Below, one piece after another: positions 1-10,506 of a stretch of 64,000 bases of DNA (within the stretch, counting starts at the first letter, position 1; every line of letters starts with the position of its first letter). Where the stretch lies: positions 132,930,346-132,994,345 of the forward strand of contig OX336388.2 of the NCBI GenBank assembly GCA_946902985.2, read 5' to 3'. Made by a program: the position numbers and the translations under genes. Under the pieces are notes generated by a model. It was not told the origin of the DNA. It saw only the letters and a program-made list of their open reading frames with translations, and ran no database searches. The DNA is from Meconema thalassinum (Eukaryota > Arthropoda > Insecta > Orthoptera > Tettigoniidae).

Positions 1-549
1 TCGATGGTGCGTCGCGACAGTTTTATATTGTACAGCCATTGTGTCCAACACGTCTTTAAGGTCCCGACGCCTGACGAGGATGTAATCGATCTGCGTTGCC
101 TGTGAACCGCTGTAATACGTTATTAAATGCGAATCGCGCTTTTTGAACCATGTGTTTGTGATGACCAGGTCATGGGCTTTAGTATAATCGAGGATTCGTC
201 GGCCATCGTCGTTCTATTCCCCCAAAACCATGACCACCGTGGGCTGCATGATCCTCTTTTCTGCTACCGACGTGTCCATTTAGATCACCGGCGATAATGA
301 GGTAGTCCCCCAGGGGTACTGCTGCCGTCTTCGCTTCAAGCATCTCCCGAAAGGCATCCTTTGTTGTTCCAGGCAAACATGTCTGTGGGGCGTCTGCGCT
401 GAAAAAGTGGACCTTTCGCCCATCTACGATATAGATAATCTTCATCGGACGGTCATCGTAACGCTGCACATCAGAGATACAGCTGTCAAACTTTTCTGAT
501 ACAACAACACCTACGCCACTGGTTGCTCCACGGGTAACAACTGAAGCGC

Positions 550-550
<1 letters not shown>
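1..550 (-). pseudogene. LINE AP-endonuclease domain fragment (RTE-like)
   Basis: Read on the minus strand this encodes part of an exonuclease-endonuclease-phosphatase domain, the target-nicking nuclease of non-LTR retrotransposons. Visible motifs are IIAGDLNGHVG (the catalytic GDxN block, near 285-320) and QIDYILVRRRD (near 60-95). The part before position 199 and the part after are in different frames, so there is at least one frameshift. The protein runs off the left window edge; its upstream side ends at the ATA microsatellite, where a SINE lies. The style resembles the 'craniofacial development protein 2-like' predictions that in insects are RTE-type LINE endonucleases. The family call is firm; the clade is an inference. 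Confidence 0.8.

Positions 551-621
<71 letters not shown>
551..621. repeat. (ATA)n microsatellite
   Basis: About 23 uninterrupted copies of a trinucleotide. It is the tail of the minus-strand SINE that follows, as the second copy of that SINE (17.87-18.07 kb) also ends in the same trinucleotide run. Poly-tyrosine and poly-isoleucine reading frames across it are artefacts. Confidence 0.95.
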
Positions 622-622
<1 letters not shown>

Positions 623-985
623 TCGTATGGCCTCGGGTGCCTGGTGCAAGCTTTGTTAATTGACACCCAGAGGGCAGCTTGCATGTCGAATTTCGTCGTT
701 CCTTTGAACGCCATGAAAGTCAAGGAGGTTAGATATCTAATCTCCTTGACACTACAGCGCTTTCAAGTAGAGAATGGAGGAACTTTGTGTTGGCGGAAAA
801 TCCCGAGATTAATTTTGCCATTGAACACGGCCTACTGAATTCAAATGGGTTCTTTAACATGCCGACAACATATGACATGCGTGTCGTGTTTTTTGTCGCC
901 TTACAAAAATCACTTACCACGGCCAGGAGCGAATCTGCAAGCTTGGGGTTGGTAGTCTGACACGATAATCACTCACTCACCGTCC
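551..985 (-). mobile_element. tRNA-derived SINE, family A, copy 1
   Basis: On the minus strand the element starts near 985 with a tRNA-like head (A-box-like GTGAGTGAGTGATTATCG, then B-box-like GATTCGCTCC near 925-940) and ends in the ATA run. The body motif TATGGCCTC and the segment around 650-700 recur at 17.90-17.98 kb. It lies beside the LINE endonuclease fragment and may have inserted into that LINE. Confidence 0.75.
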
Positions 986-1100
986 ATTGTATGTACGGTT
1001 TTGTATTGAACTTACATCCACTGACATGTGAATGTACGTTCAGTCCACGCCTCTGATAGATTTCTCTCCCTTTCGATCTCTCGTTATTCTGGTCTTATAT

Positions 1101-1765
1101 ACAGGGTGTCTTTTATGTACCTTTGGAGAATGACAGGTCGTGTAGGGGTCGGGTATAGAGGTAATTTGAGATAGGGAACTTGGGGTCGGAGCGGCCTCCT
1201 TAACCCCTAAAATAAGGGTTGATTCTGGCCCTCCACCTTATCAGTTGGGCAAGCTACCCAAGACTCCATTACCTTTCTCAATCCTTTAACTCTTGGCAAG
1301 ATTCATTTCACCATGTGGCGCTGGCGTAATTGATAGCGTTGTGGTGTGAAAGGCCGGTAGTCCCGGGATCGATTCCAGGCTTGGGCATTTTTTTATGTTA
1401 TTTGTCGTATTTGCACCCTCTTCTCTGACGTAGCACCAGACTGTATCACGTGACTACAGTACGACAAATAACTTTTTTTTCCCAAGCCCGGAATCGAACC
1501 CGGGACTACCGGCCTTTCACATCGCAACGCTATCCATTACGCCAGCGCCACATGGTGAAATGAATCTTGCCAAGAGTTAAAGGATTGAGAAAGGTAATAG
1601 AGGCTTGGGTCGGTTGCCCAACTGACAGGGTGGAGGGCCTGAATCAACCCTTATTTTAGGGGTTAAGGAGACCGCTCCGACCCCAAGTTCCCCATCTCAA
1701 ATTACTTCTTTACCCGTCCCCTACACGACCTATCATTCTCCAAAGGTTCATAAAAAACACCCTGT
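1101..1765. mobile_element. Foldback element with tRNA-like arms
   Basis: Two arms of about 290 bp (1101-1392 and 1475-1765) are inverted copies around a loop of about 80 bp. The termini read ACAGGGTGT and ACACCCTGT inside a TATATA context, suggesting a TA or TATA target. Each arm contains a tRNA-like stretch with A-box (GGCGTAATGGATAGCG type) and B-box (GGTTCGATTCC type) promoter motifs (1318-1385 and 1480-1555). The T arm of the tRNA-like part pairs well but the acceptor stem does not, so it is not a functional tRNA. Arms differ by scattered substitutions, so it is not new. No coding capacity. Confidence 0.8.
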
Positions 1766-2047
1766 ATATATATTCAATCTTCCCCACAACAATTTAAAGG
1801 AATCTCTCACAGAGCTGAAATTAGACCCAGGCCTTTTCAAACTGATGCAGAAAACAGTCATACTTTCTACGTGTCGCGTAGTAGGGCTGTTCTTGGGCAA
1901 TCAGGCCTGAAGGAGTGGGGGGAAATGTAAAGCTACTACTGAATGCAGTCACCAAGAATTTTCTCCTTATGATAAATACGGTATCTGTGATTGTAAATGG
2001 TTTCTTTCCACCAAATATGCTGAGAATGTGTGAGCGCATGCGCAAAA

Positions 2048-2275
2048 TAAACAATAATAATGTTATTGGTTTCACGTCTATTTTAACTTCTGCGGCTTTT
2101 AGAGACGTCGGGGGTGCCAGAATTTTGCCCCAAAGGGGTTCTTTAACGTGCCAGTAAATATACTGAAACGGCTTCCTCGCATTTGCGCACCCTCAAATGC
2201 CAACTAACTGAGCTAGAATTCGATCCTGCAACCTTGGAGACAGCAAGTGAGAACGTACCGCTGAGCCACGCAGGA
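2048..2275 (-). mobile_element. tRNA-derived SINE, family B, copy 1
   Basis: On the minus strand a tRNA-like head (near 2205-2275, B-box-like GGATCGAATTC region) is followed by the body with GAGGGTGCGCAAATGCGAGG and an AATAAT tail. The same body occurs at 17.25-17.45 kb (minus) and 17.50-17.74 kb (plus). Confidence 0.75.
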
Positions 2276-2565
2276 AGTCGATGAGTTATTAAGACGAGTG
2301 GGATAGGAGAGATGTTTCTGGTGAGAAATAGGTTGGTAGGGTGTATACTATGGCGCCCAGGAATATCAAACTTTGTCATGGTCGGAAGGGTCAAGGACAA
2401 GAACTGTAGGGGTGGACCAAGGTTATAATATCCGTATGTTAAACAGATTGCCTGGTATGTAAGGTGTGGTAGCTATGTAGAGATGAAACGATTAGCTCAG
2501 CACAAGGAGGTATGGAGGGCTGCACCAAACCAGTCAAAAGACTGAAGACACAGACACACAGCAAC
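2276..2565 (+). pseudogene. LINE 3' end, 5'-truncated (same family as 59.9-62.3 kb)
   Basis: The translated plus strand shows the decayed C-terminus (LRRVG, then ERCFW) that matches the C-terminal part of the minus-strand LINE at 60.07-60.41 kb. The 3' UTR with ATGAAACGATTAGCTCAG and CAGTCAAAAGACTGAAGAC also matches that LINE's 3' end at 59.95-60.06 kb. Only the last 300 bp or so are present, as expected for a 5'-truncated insertion. Confidence 0.75.
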
Positions 2566-3544
2566 GGAATCATCCAGTATGAACTGATAACCCTCAGCCC
2601 AGTTCATAGGACTAGTGCTACTATGGATTCTTCAATTTCCGTTCCTCTCCCCTCTTCTTGCCGGCACAATTTCCGCTCGGAAACTTGGTGCAGATAAGGA
2701 GACCTGCTGTGACACGGTACAGCTGTAGGAATCTCCTATTGGCAACTCAAACTAACACTTGGGGCGCTGCGGTCGGTCTGGATAAGTAGGGTAAAATACT
2801 CAATAACACGCGTTTGATATGGAACACTTTTTATTTTTCAGTTATAATTAGTTAATGTGGCCCCTAAAATAATGACAGTGTTATTTTTTAAGTGTATATA
2901 ACTGTGCGACACACGAGATCTAATTTGTGTCTTCCACTGGATTTTATGTGTCAATCGCATATGATTAAGCATCGGTTGTCAGCTGGTATTTGATTTTGGT
3001 CAGTTCGAGTCATGGCGTTGTTACGTTTAAAAGCCATATTTGAGTTTATTCACTGTACCATAGACTCTAGAAATTATTTGCTACTTGGTAGGGCGAAGGG
3101 ATGAGTTTAACTTGTATTAAAACTCGAGGGAGACAGGAATTGCTTGATTTGGATGGTTAGCAGGTGGGTTTGGTGTTGAATATTGGACTGGTAGCAGGTT
3201 CTCACAGAGTAGATATTTACCCTGCGAAGTCAAATTAGGCCTATATGACTCGTAGTGGAATGGCTCGGATATCGCAGAGCGAGGTGATGGCGATTGGTAG
3301 GGTTATTGGGAATGAACTAGGGAGCGGAAAAGGATACCTGACTGATGAAGCTTGGCTGTCCTCGGCTGGTGTAGGCTTGGCAGTCTTGGTACGGCTTGGC
3401 TCGGCGAGACTGTGCTTGGCTGTCTAGGTGCGGCTTGGCTCGGTGTAACAGTGAACAACCCGTCCTGTCGTCAGTGAGTGTAGTGGTGAGTGGTCCAACC
3501 CGCTCCTGTTGCCCGTATTTATTTGGTATCGTCACCTTTGGGCT
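2566..3544. other. Unassigned stretch
   Basis: No gene recognised. A short imperfect tandem motif (CGGCTTGGCTCGG type) sits at 3370-3440. The sequence around 2785 (AAGTAGGGTAAAATACT) and 3765-3780 (AGTACCCTACTTGGTAAG) may be weak inverted ends of an old element that encloses the THAP-like fragment. Confidence 0.4.
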
Positions 3545-3649
3545 ATTGCTATTTGCATCTTTTGGAAAGTGATGAAAACATTTATCCGCAGCCCTCTTAT
3601 ACATCGACTTACAGCCGCAAACTGAGCAATATACTTTGTTTTTACTCAT
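3545..3649 (-). pseudogene. THAP-like zinc-finger N-terminus, fragment
   Basis: From the methionine at 3649 the minus strand reads a start resembling a THAP domain: CSVCGCKSMYKRAADKC followed by FHHFPKD. THAP domains begin with C-x(2-4)-C, a short loop and a phenylalanine-histidine-x-phenylalanine-proline block, and occur at the N-terminus of P-element and Kolobok-type transposases and of host regulators. The second half of the finger (C-x2-H) is absent; the frame runs on into low-complexity sequence. A GT following CCCAAAG could be a splice donor, so this may be a first exon. A transposon remnant is more likely than a host gene. Confidence 0.4.
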
Positions 3650-3894
3650 TTTGCACTCTATCAACGAGTAAAACTTATTACTTATGTATAAAGACACGAA
3701 TAATTTACCATGATGTGCTTACCAATACAAGAAACCATATACAAACACTCACCACGTGACAAAAGTACCCTACTTGGTAAGTTTCTCATTTTTACCGCTA
3801 GATGTCACATCAGATAACTGGAGTTGCCAATAGCGACGACACAAGTACGTAGCAAGCTTCTACAAACGTATGGAATACATTCCGGGTGAGCCAC

Positions 3895-4235
3895 TGAAAG
3901 CCAGACTGACTGCAGTGGCTACGCTTGCTAAAGCGCAGCGTATGGTCATGGGGCCAAGCTCTCTGCTGACTCGGTAGACGCGTGGGTTCGAGCCCCACCG
4001 TCGGCCGTCCTTGAAATGGTTTTCCGAGATTTCCCCATTTTCAACACCAAGCAAATGCTGGGACGGTACCTTCTGATAGGCCACGGCCGCTTCCTTCCAC
4101 ATCCTTGTCCAATTTCATTGATCTTCATCCATTCCATCTCTCATCCCGACGCTCAGGTCACCCACGGGCGTCTACTAGAAAGACCTGCACTCGGCCTCTC
4201 AGGAGGCCACACGAAAAAAACAAAAAAACAAGCTA
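3895..4235 (+). mobile_element. tRNA-derived SINE with shared core (family C)
   Basis: A tRNA-like head with GTGGGTTCGAGCCCCACC at 3981-3998 is followed by the core GAAATGGTTTTCC ... CCCATTTTCAACACC ... GGACGGTACC and CCACGGCCGCTTCCTTCC, then a 3' region ending in an A-rich tail at 4211-4230. The core is shared with elements at 16.98, 30.7, 35.4, 38.9/55.7 and 56.6 kb. The hAT element at 4251 inserted just past its tail. Confidence 0.8.
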
Positions 4236-5102
4236 GGGTTGAGTCACAACTAGGGATGGGTTGCGAACGGAGTCGCGAAGAGTCGAGACTGCTGCCGCTG
4301 GAACCGATACTCTCGACTCCAGTCTCGACTCCACTGATGCACTAACGCCATCTAACATCTGTTTTAGGAACTGCTTGAACATGTATGCCACACAGCGCCA
4401 GCAGCAACGTTGTTCGCCATCGCTGCGGCATGTTTACAATACAGCTGACAAAATCTTGCTGCTAGCTTGCCAGTTATACTTTTTTGGTATTGAAATGCAT
4501 GGCAAGCTATTATAACCTGCAAAACGATTCAATAGAATGATTATATGCAAAGTCGTTCTTTGTTATGATCTACTGTAGGATTCTACAGTATGAGAATATG
4601 CTGCATAGTGATGGGATATTTATTTTGCCGGCAGGATCGTTATATGGAATGTCGAATAACAATTATGAAGTTCTTGGCACTGTGTGTGTATTTTACTTTC
4701 ATTATAGGGTGTTTCATTTACGTGTCTCAAATAACAAATGTTGGGTGTTGAATTAATGTAAGATTTGGCCTATGTTATGGTTTGTTAATTGCTTTGTATA
4801 AGATGTGCGCACAGGCCTCTCATATTGTGACGGTCTTGTTATCCATCCACGTTCGTCCCTTGATACCTTGTGTTACGATGAATACAGTAGGATTATTAGC
4901 CAGCAAACATAGAAGATTGTTTCGGGTTATCATCGGTAATGTTGTAGGTGTAATTGTTATTGTGTTTATTATGATGATTATTATTTATAACAATAATAGT
5001 AATACAACCTGCCTAAAGTGCAATATTACAACAATTTGGTACAATGATTGTAAATAATAATAATAATAATAATAATGAGAGATTCTGAAAAAAAAAGCGA
5101 CC

Positions 5103-7468
5103 GTGTGCCCCCCGCAATACTCATCAGGTGAGCTTGGAGTCGCGAGGCTTAATGCGAAGCGACCCCGCAATACTCATCAGGTGAGTTGGAGTCGAGAGTG
5201 TTCATGCGAAGCGACCCCGCAATACTCATCAGGTGAGTTGGAGTCGCGAGTCTTCATGCGAAGCGTCCCCGCAATACTCATCAGGTGAGTTGGAGTCGCG
5301 AGTTTTCATGCAAAGCGGCCCCGCAATACTCATCAGGTGAGTTGGAGTCGCGAGTCTTCATGCGAAGCGGCCCCGCAATACTCATCAGGTGAGTTGGAGT
5401 CGCGAGTCTTCATGCGAAGCGTCCCCGAAATACTCATCATATGAGCTTGGAGTCGCGAGTGTTCATGCGAAGCGACCCCGCAATACTCATCAGATGAGCT
5501 TGTAGTCGCGAGTGTTCATGCGAAGCGGCCCTGCATTACTCATCAGATGAGCTTGGAATCGCGAGTGTTCATGCGAAGCGACCCCGCAATACTCATCAGG
5601 TGAACTTGTAGTCGCGAGTGTTCATGCGAAGCGGCCCTGCAATACTCATCAGATGAGCTCGGAGTCGCGAGTGTTCATGCGAAGCGACCCCGCAATACTC
5701 ATCAGATGAGCTTGGAGTCGCGAGTGTTCATGCGAAGCGACCCCGCAATACTCATCAGGTGAGCTTGGAGTCGCGAGTCTTCATGCGAAGCGGCCCCGCA
5801 ATACTCATCAGGTGAGTTGGAGTCGCGAGTCTTCATGCGAAGCGTCCCCGCAATACTCATCAGATGAGCTTGGAGTCGCAAGTGTTCATGCGAAGCGACC
5901 CCGCAATACTCATCAGATGAGCTTGGAGTCGCGAGTGTTCATGCGAAGCGACCCCGCAATACTCATCAGGTGAGTTGGAGTCGCGAGTCTTCATGCGAAG
6001 CGGCCCCACAATACTCATCAGGTGAGTTGGAGTCGCGAGTCTTCATGCGAAGCGGCCCCGCAATACTCATCAGATGAGCTTGGAGTCGCGAGTGTTCATG
6101 CGAAGCGACCCCGCAATACTCATCAGATGAGTTGGAGTCGCGAGTCTTCATGCGAAGCGACCCCGCAATATTCATCAGGTGAGTTGGAGTCGCGAGTCTT
6201 CATGCGAAGCGTCCCCACAATACTCATCAGATGAGCTTGGAGTCGCGAGTGTTCATGCGATGCGGCCCCGGAATACTCAACAGGTGAGCTTGGTGTCGCG
6301 AGTGTTCATGCGAAGCGACCCCGTAATACTCATCAGATGAGCTTGGAGTCGCGAGTGTTCATGCGAAGCGACCCCGCAATACTCATCATATGAGCTTGGA
6401 GTCGCGAGTGTTCATGCGAAGCGACCCCGCAATACTCATCAGATGAGCTTGGAGTCGCGAGTGTTCATGCGAAGCGACCCCGCAATACTCATCAGGTGAG
6501 TTGGAGTCGCGAGTGTTCATGCGAAGCGACCCCGCAATACTCATCAGATGAGCTTGGAGTCGCGAGTGTTCATGCGAAGCGACCCCGCAATACTCATCAG
6601 GTGAGTTGGAGTCGCGAGTCTTCATGCGAAGCGGCCCCGCAATACTCATCAGGTGAGCTTGGGTTCGCGAGTGTTCATGCGAAGCCACCCCGCAATACTC
6701 ATCATATGAGCTTGGAGTCGCGAGTGTTCATGCGAAGCGACCCCGCAATACTCATCAGATGAGCTTGGAGTCGCGAGTGTTCATGCGATGCGGACCCGCA
6801 ATACTCATCAGGTGAGTTGGAGTCGCGAGTCTTCATGCGATGCGGACCCGCAATACTCATCAGGTGAGTTGGAGTCGCGAGTGTTCATGCGAAGCGACCC
6901 CGCAATACTCATCAGGTGAGTTGGAGTCGCGAGTGTTCATGCGATGCGGACCCGCAATACTCAACAGGTGAGCTTGGTGTCGCGAGTGTTCATGCGAAGC
7001 GACCCCGTAATACTCATCAGATGAGCTTGGAGTCGCGAGTGTTCATGCGAAGCGACCCCGCAATACTCATCAGATGAGCTTGGAGTCGCGAGTGTTCAAG
7101 CGAAGCGACCCCGCAATACTCATCAGATGAGCTTGGAGTCGCGAGTCTTCATGCGAAGCGGCCCCGCAATACTCATCAGTTGAGTTGGAGTCGAAAGTCT
7201 TCATGCGAAGCGGCCCCGCAATACTCATCAGGTGAGTTGGAGTCGCGAGTGTTCATGCGAAGCGGCCCCGCAATACTCATCAGGTGAGCTTGGAGTCGCG
7301 AGTGTTCATGCAAAGCCACCCCGCAATACTCATCATATGAGCTTGGAGTCGCGAGTCTTCATGCGAAGCGGCCCCGCAATACTCATCAGGTGAGCTCGGA
7401 GTCGCGAGGCGTCATGCGAAGCGACCCCGCAATACTCATCAGGGGAGCTTGGAGTCGCGAGTCTTCTC
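5103..7468 (+). repeat. 52/53-bp minisatellite array inside the hAT
   Basis: Roughly 45 tandem monomers, each with CAATACTCATCAG, then GGAGTCGCGAGT, then CATGCGAAGCG. Two monomer types are interspersed: a 52-bp type with CAGGTGAGTTGG and CTTCATG, and a 53-bp type with CAGATGAGCTTGG and GTTCATG. Mosaic arrangement of the two suggests repeated unequal exchange or conversion. The monomer's GGAGTCGCGA also occurs in the hAT left end at 4269-4278, so the array may have grown from a subterminal motif. Open frames across it reflect low stop-codon content of the monomer, not a gene. Confidence 0.95.
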
Positions 7469-7768
7469 CAGCCCCCCTGCTATAGTCTATTTAATGGCCA
7501 GGGAATTCCTGCCTTGAAATACTACTACAATACAGAGACAGGGGTACATTCACGAAATAGAGAGGCAAATTAATGGAATTGCCAAGGGTCGAAAATTGTC
7601 GGCAGCATTTATATAAGGAGTGCGACATACCACCAAATACATAAAATATGTAGCCTACTTACGAATAAATTCGCCATAATCTGTATTTATTTATAAAAAC
7701 TGCAAATATATGTAAATAAATAGAAACTATTTAGTAAAATTAATTATATATAAACACATAACTATCCG

Positions 7769-7935
7769 GGCCTTACTCATCAGGTTAGCTTGGAATCGCG
7801 AGGCTTTATGCGAAGGGACCGTGTGGCCCCGCAATACCCATCACGTGAGCTTGGAGTCGCGAGGCTTCATGCGAAGCGGCCCCGCAATACGCATGAGATT
7901 AACGTGGAGTCGCGAGGCTTCATGCGAACCGAGAC
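7769..7935 (+). repeat. Diverged minisatellite monomers near the right hAT end
   Basis: Three degenerate monomers with the same CTTCATGCGAAGCGGCCCC core, separated from the main array by 290 bp of AT-rich sequence, run directly into the right terminus. Their divergence suggests they are older than the homogenised array. Confidence 0.8.
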
Positions 7936-8253
7936 CGGTGTTCGGAGTCGATCGAGTCGACACTCTCGATTCCAGGCTTCAGTCGCGCCCATCCCTAGTC
8001 ACAACAGATCGCAGCGTGGCAACTGCTCTACCGAGTACAACACCCCGCCCGGTACAAAAGTCGTCTACAGACGATTCCGAGTACCGACATCGAACAGAGG
8101 TATACCCATGATAGACCGCTAGGAGCAGGCTAAAAAAAAAAACTGAAAGCCAGCAACGAGGCACTGCATGCAACTGTGCAACAATGGATACCTGACAAGC
8201 GAGCAGGACTCTGGAATCCACGTGGAGTGATAGAGCTATTGGTCAACTGCGAA

Positions 8254-9960
8254 CAGTCATAAATAGGGTTATTGTACTGCTTACGGTTTACATCCTTGAC
8301 CTGCCCACCACAAAATCAACCAAGTACATCTATGCTGATGATATTATCGCATTGGTTGCACGGAGTAGAATGCATTTTGTCGGATTATCTGGAGATTAAT
8401 CCCAAGCTTAACAAGAACTGAAGTCTCATGTTTCCATGTAGCAAATCGTGCTGCGAACTACAAACCAAGAGTTCTGATCAACGGACAAGAATTGAGGCAC
8501 AATCCTTACCCAAAATATATCGGTGTCACTTCAGGCGCGGATTCAAGGGGGGGGGGGGGGGGGTCACGGGGGTCATGACCCCCCCCCCCCAAACGGAGAC
8601 CAATTTTTTTTGCAAACTCAAAAAACGAAAACACAATTACCAGACAAATAAAACTTAACGAATTTTAACTGAAAAACAGTTTTTTTTTTCATTTTATTCA
8701 ATACTGAATTATCTTTATTGGAATTATTATGTTCTGTTACAACTGTACATATTTACAACTTCAAACCTCTTGTATAATAACTATTAGTTATACAACAAAA
8801 TCAACTCATCTATTTTGTTTAGCAAACCTTGTGATCACCGAATCGATGTTTATAGTGATGTCACGATGAATGTGCAGCAATGCACGGATAGGAAACTGGG
8901 ACTTTTTTCGCACCAAAAATTTTTGCCGACGTCCAAACCGCAAGCTTGGTTGGCAATTTAAGCTGTGACTTTCTCCCTTTGTCGGTACCAACTCGACTTG
9001 CCGAAACTGTAACGTACCTTCATCGTTTTCTCGAAGCTCGATGTAAAAGTTGCATAACATGCCGTTGCAATTTGTACGAATATTTTTGGTGCGCTAAACG
9101 CATCAAATTTCTATCCATGTAGCTTGCAAAAAAATTGGTCTGATTTTGTACGTTTGGTTATTTTGTGATTGCGTTTTTAGTGATACCATTTTTCTTAACA
9201 ATTTCGATTCTCTTCCCCCCCCCCCCCCCCCCCGCAAAGCCAAACTCTAGATCGATTCTCTGACCCCCACCAAAACCAAACTCTAGATCCGCGCCTGTGT
9301 CACTTTAGATAGAACCCTGAGTTACAAAGAGCACCTCACCAAGCTCTCTAGTAAAGTCGCAGCAAGAAACAACATACTGAATAAGCTCAGTGGTACCTCC
9401 TGGGCAGCCTTATGCAGACTGTCTACGTCTAACTGGCATCAGTCTTGTCTACTGGGCTGCTGAGTACTGTGCACCTGTCTGGTTAGTAAGTACACATGTG
9501 CAGAAAATAGACACAAAATTAAATGACGCAATGCGTTGTATCACTGGACCGTGAAATCAACTCCATGTCAATGCTGAGCCACATTCCTTCGCCACACCTA
9601 AGGCGGAAAAAAAAGCTCTACTGAGGGAGACTGGGAAGATCTCTGCATCACCTTCCTTGCCTCTGCATCAGGAATTCTGACATCCGTCACAACAACAATC
9701 ACGAAGATCAGCAAGTGCCACCGCAGGGAAACTCATTGCGGATGGCTTTGATTTAACCCTCCAGCAGGCGCGCCTAAAAATTATACATGCCCAGGTGCGT
9801 GGGAGAGAAAGGCGCAACACTCTTAAAGAATGAAGGAAGTGTGGAGGAAGAGAAAGGAAGAAAGAACTATGAGAGGGAAATGAAAAATTTGCGTGGTCCT
9901 TAGTTTTGGCCGGTTCGCATAATGTAATGTAATAATTGTATATTATAAGTAATCACCATA
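8254..9960 (+). pseudogene. Jockey-like LINE reverse transcriptase, C-terminal part and 3' UTR, interrupted
   Basis: The plus strand encodes a reverse transcriptase segment with KYIYADDIIALVAR (the YADD catalytic box, near 8320-8365), then SCFHVANRAANYKP and YPKYIGVTL. The reading continues after the 766-bp insert at 8532-9297 with SYKEHLTKLSSKVAARNNIL (9312-9375). Beyond this, frames break repeatedly to about 9850, followed by an AT-rich 3' region. Such RTs copy their own RNA at a nicked chromosomal site. The 5' part is missing; upstream of 8250 only weak similarity remains. Jockey clade is inferred from the YADD box and the following motifs. Several frameshifts and stops: dead. Confidence 0.8.
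8524..9305. mobile_element. hAT-type MITE with poly-G/poly-C ends, with TSDs
   Basis: The element is 8532-9297 (766 bp). Ends are CAGGCGCGGAT and ATCCGCGCCTG, flanked by an 8-bp duplication TGTCACTT (8524-8531 and 9298-9305). Removing it restores continuity of the LINE frame on both sides, which confirms the boundaries. It carries long G and C runs (8550-8564, 8580-8590, 9216-9233) and no convincing protein. The 8-bp duplication and CAGG start fit hAT. Confidence 0.88.
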
Positions 9961-10165
9961 CGATTAAATAAATACTGGTTTACCGTTATTTGCAAAAAAT
10001 AGCTAAAACGTTACAGTTACGTTCTTTGAAATATTGCATAGTTACTTTCCCCTGGTTGTTGTTATAGGTTTATTGATTTCAGGGGCTATTCGACATCGTG
10101 GTCATGTAGCTCCGTGTACGTGGGCGTATATGGAATGGCTTTAATAGCGAGTGTAGTTGTAATCC
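9961..10165. other. Unassigned spacer
   Basis: No feature recognised apart from the 9-bp duplication TTGTAATCC at its right edge (10157-10165). Confidence 0.5.
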
Positions 10166-10501
10166 TGATTCAAAAAAACAAACCAGATCTGTCTCTTGAA
10201 GCATCGATAACACGATAACAGCTGTCATATTTTGGACACATTATGAGGCGTTCTGATTCGTTGGAAAATACAATTGTGCTTGGAAAGATGGAAGGGTCTC
10301 GGAGACGAGGGCGGCCAGCATTGAGATGGATCGCCTCCATCAAATCCAACATGAATATGTCAGTGAAGGATCTGAAGTATATGGCTAAAGACCGAATCAT
10401 ATAGAGACAGTCCATCCATGCAGTCGCTAGGAGTCGACGCCGACTTGATGGCACCTGATCATGCTCATCATCATCACCATCATCACCATCATTTGTAATC
10501 C
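10157..10501 (+). pseudogene. RTE (BovB-like) LINE 3' end with TSDs
   Basis: A 5'-truncated insertion (10166-10492) flanked by TTGTAATCC on both sides (10157-10165 and 10493-10501). The plus strand reads SYFGHIMRRSDSLENTIVLG, then RRRGRPALRWI, then an in-frame stop, then HAVARSRRRLDGT and a stop codon. This is the conserved C-terminus of RTE/BovB-type LINE proteins. The 3' tail is a CATCATCAC-type simple repeat, as is usual for RTE elements. Confidence 0.85.
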
Positions 10502-10506
10502 AGATA

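Larger units (their letters stand above)
4243..8005. mobile_element. Non-autonomous hAT element with expanded minisatellite, with TSDs
   Basis: The element proper is 4251-7997 (3747 bp). It starts TAGGGATGGG and ends CCCATCCCTA, and is flanked by a perfect 8-bp duplication GTCACAAC (4243-4250 and 7998-8005). An 8-bp duplication with T at position 2 and A at position 7 is the known hAT pattern. Subterminal GTCGAGA/TCTCGAC motifs occur at both ends (4280-4332 and 7935-7970). No transposase is visible: 4345-5090 is AT-rich unique sequence with an AAT microsatellite (5057-5080), 5103-7468 is tandem repeat, 7480-7768 is AT-rich, and 7769-7935 holds three diverged monomers. It must move, if at all, with an outside transposase. 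Confidence 0.92.

Noticed and set aside
179..723. Poly-tyrosine and poly-isoleucine proteins
   Set aside because: They are frames through the ATA microsatellite; only the endonuclease part outside it is meaningful.
1318..1555. Functional tRNA genes in the foldback arms
   Set aside because: T arm and A/B boxes are present but the acceptor stem and anticodon arm do not pair properly.
5966..6762. Repeat proteins on both strands (MSWSRESSCEA and SPDEYCGVASHE types)
   Set aside because: Open in several frames on both strands because the monomer lacks stops; no start context or family.
5103..7468. CRISPR-like array
   Set aside because: Units are contiguous 52/53-bp tandem copies without unique spacers, in a eukaryotic transposon.
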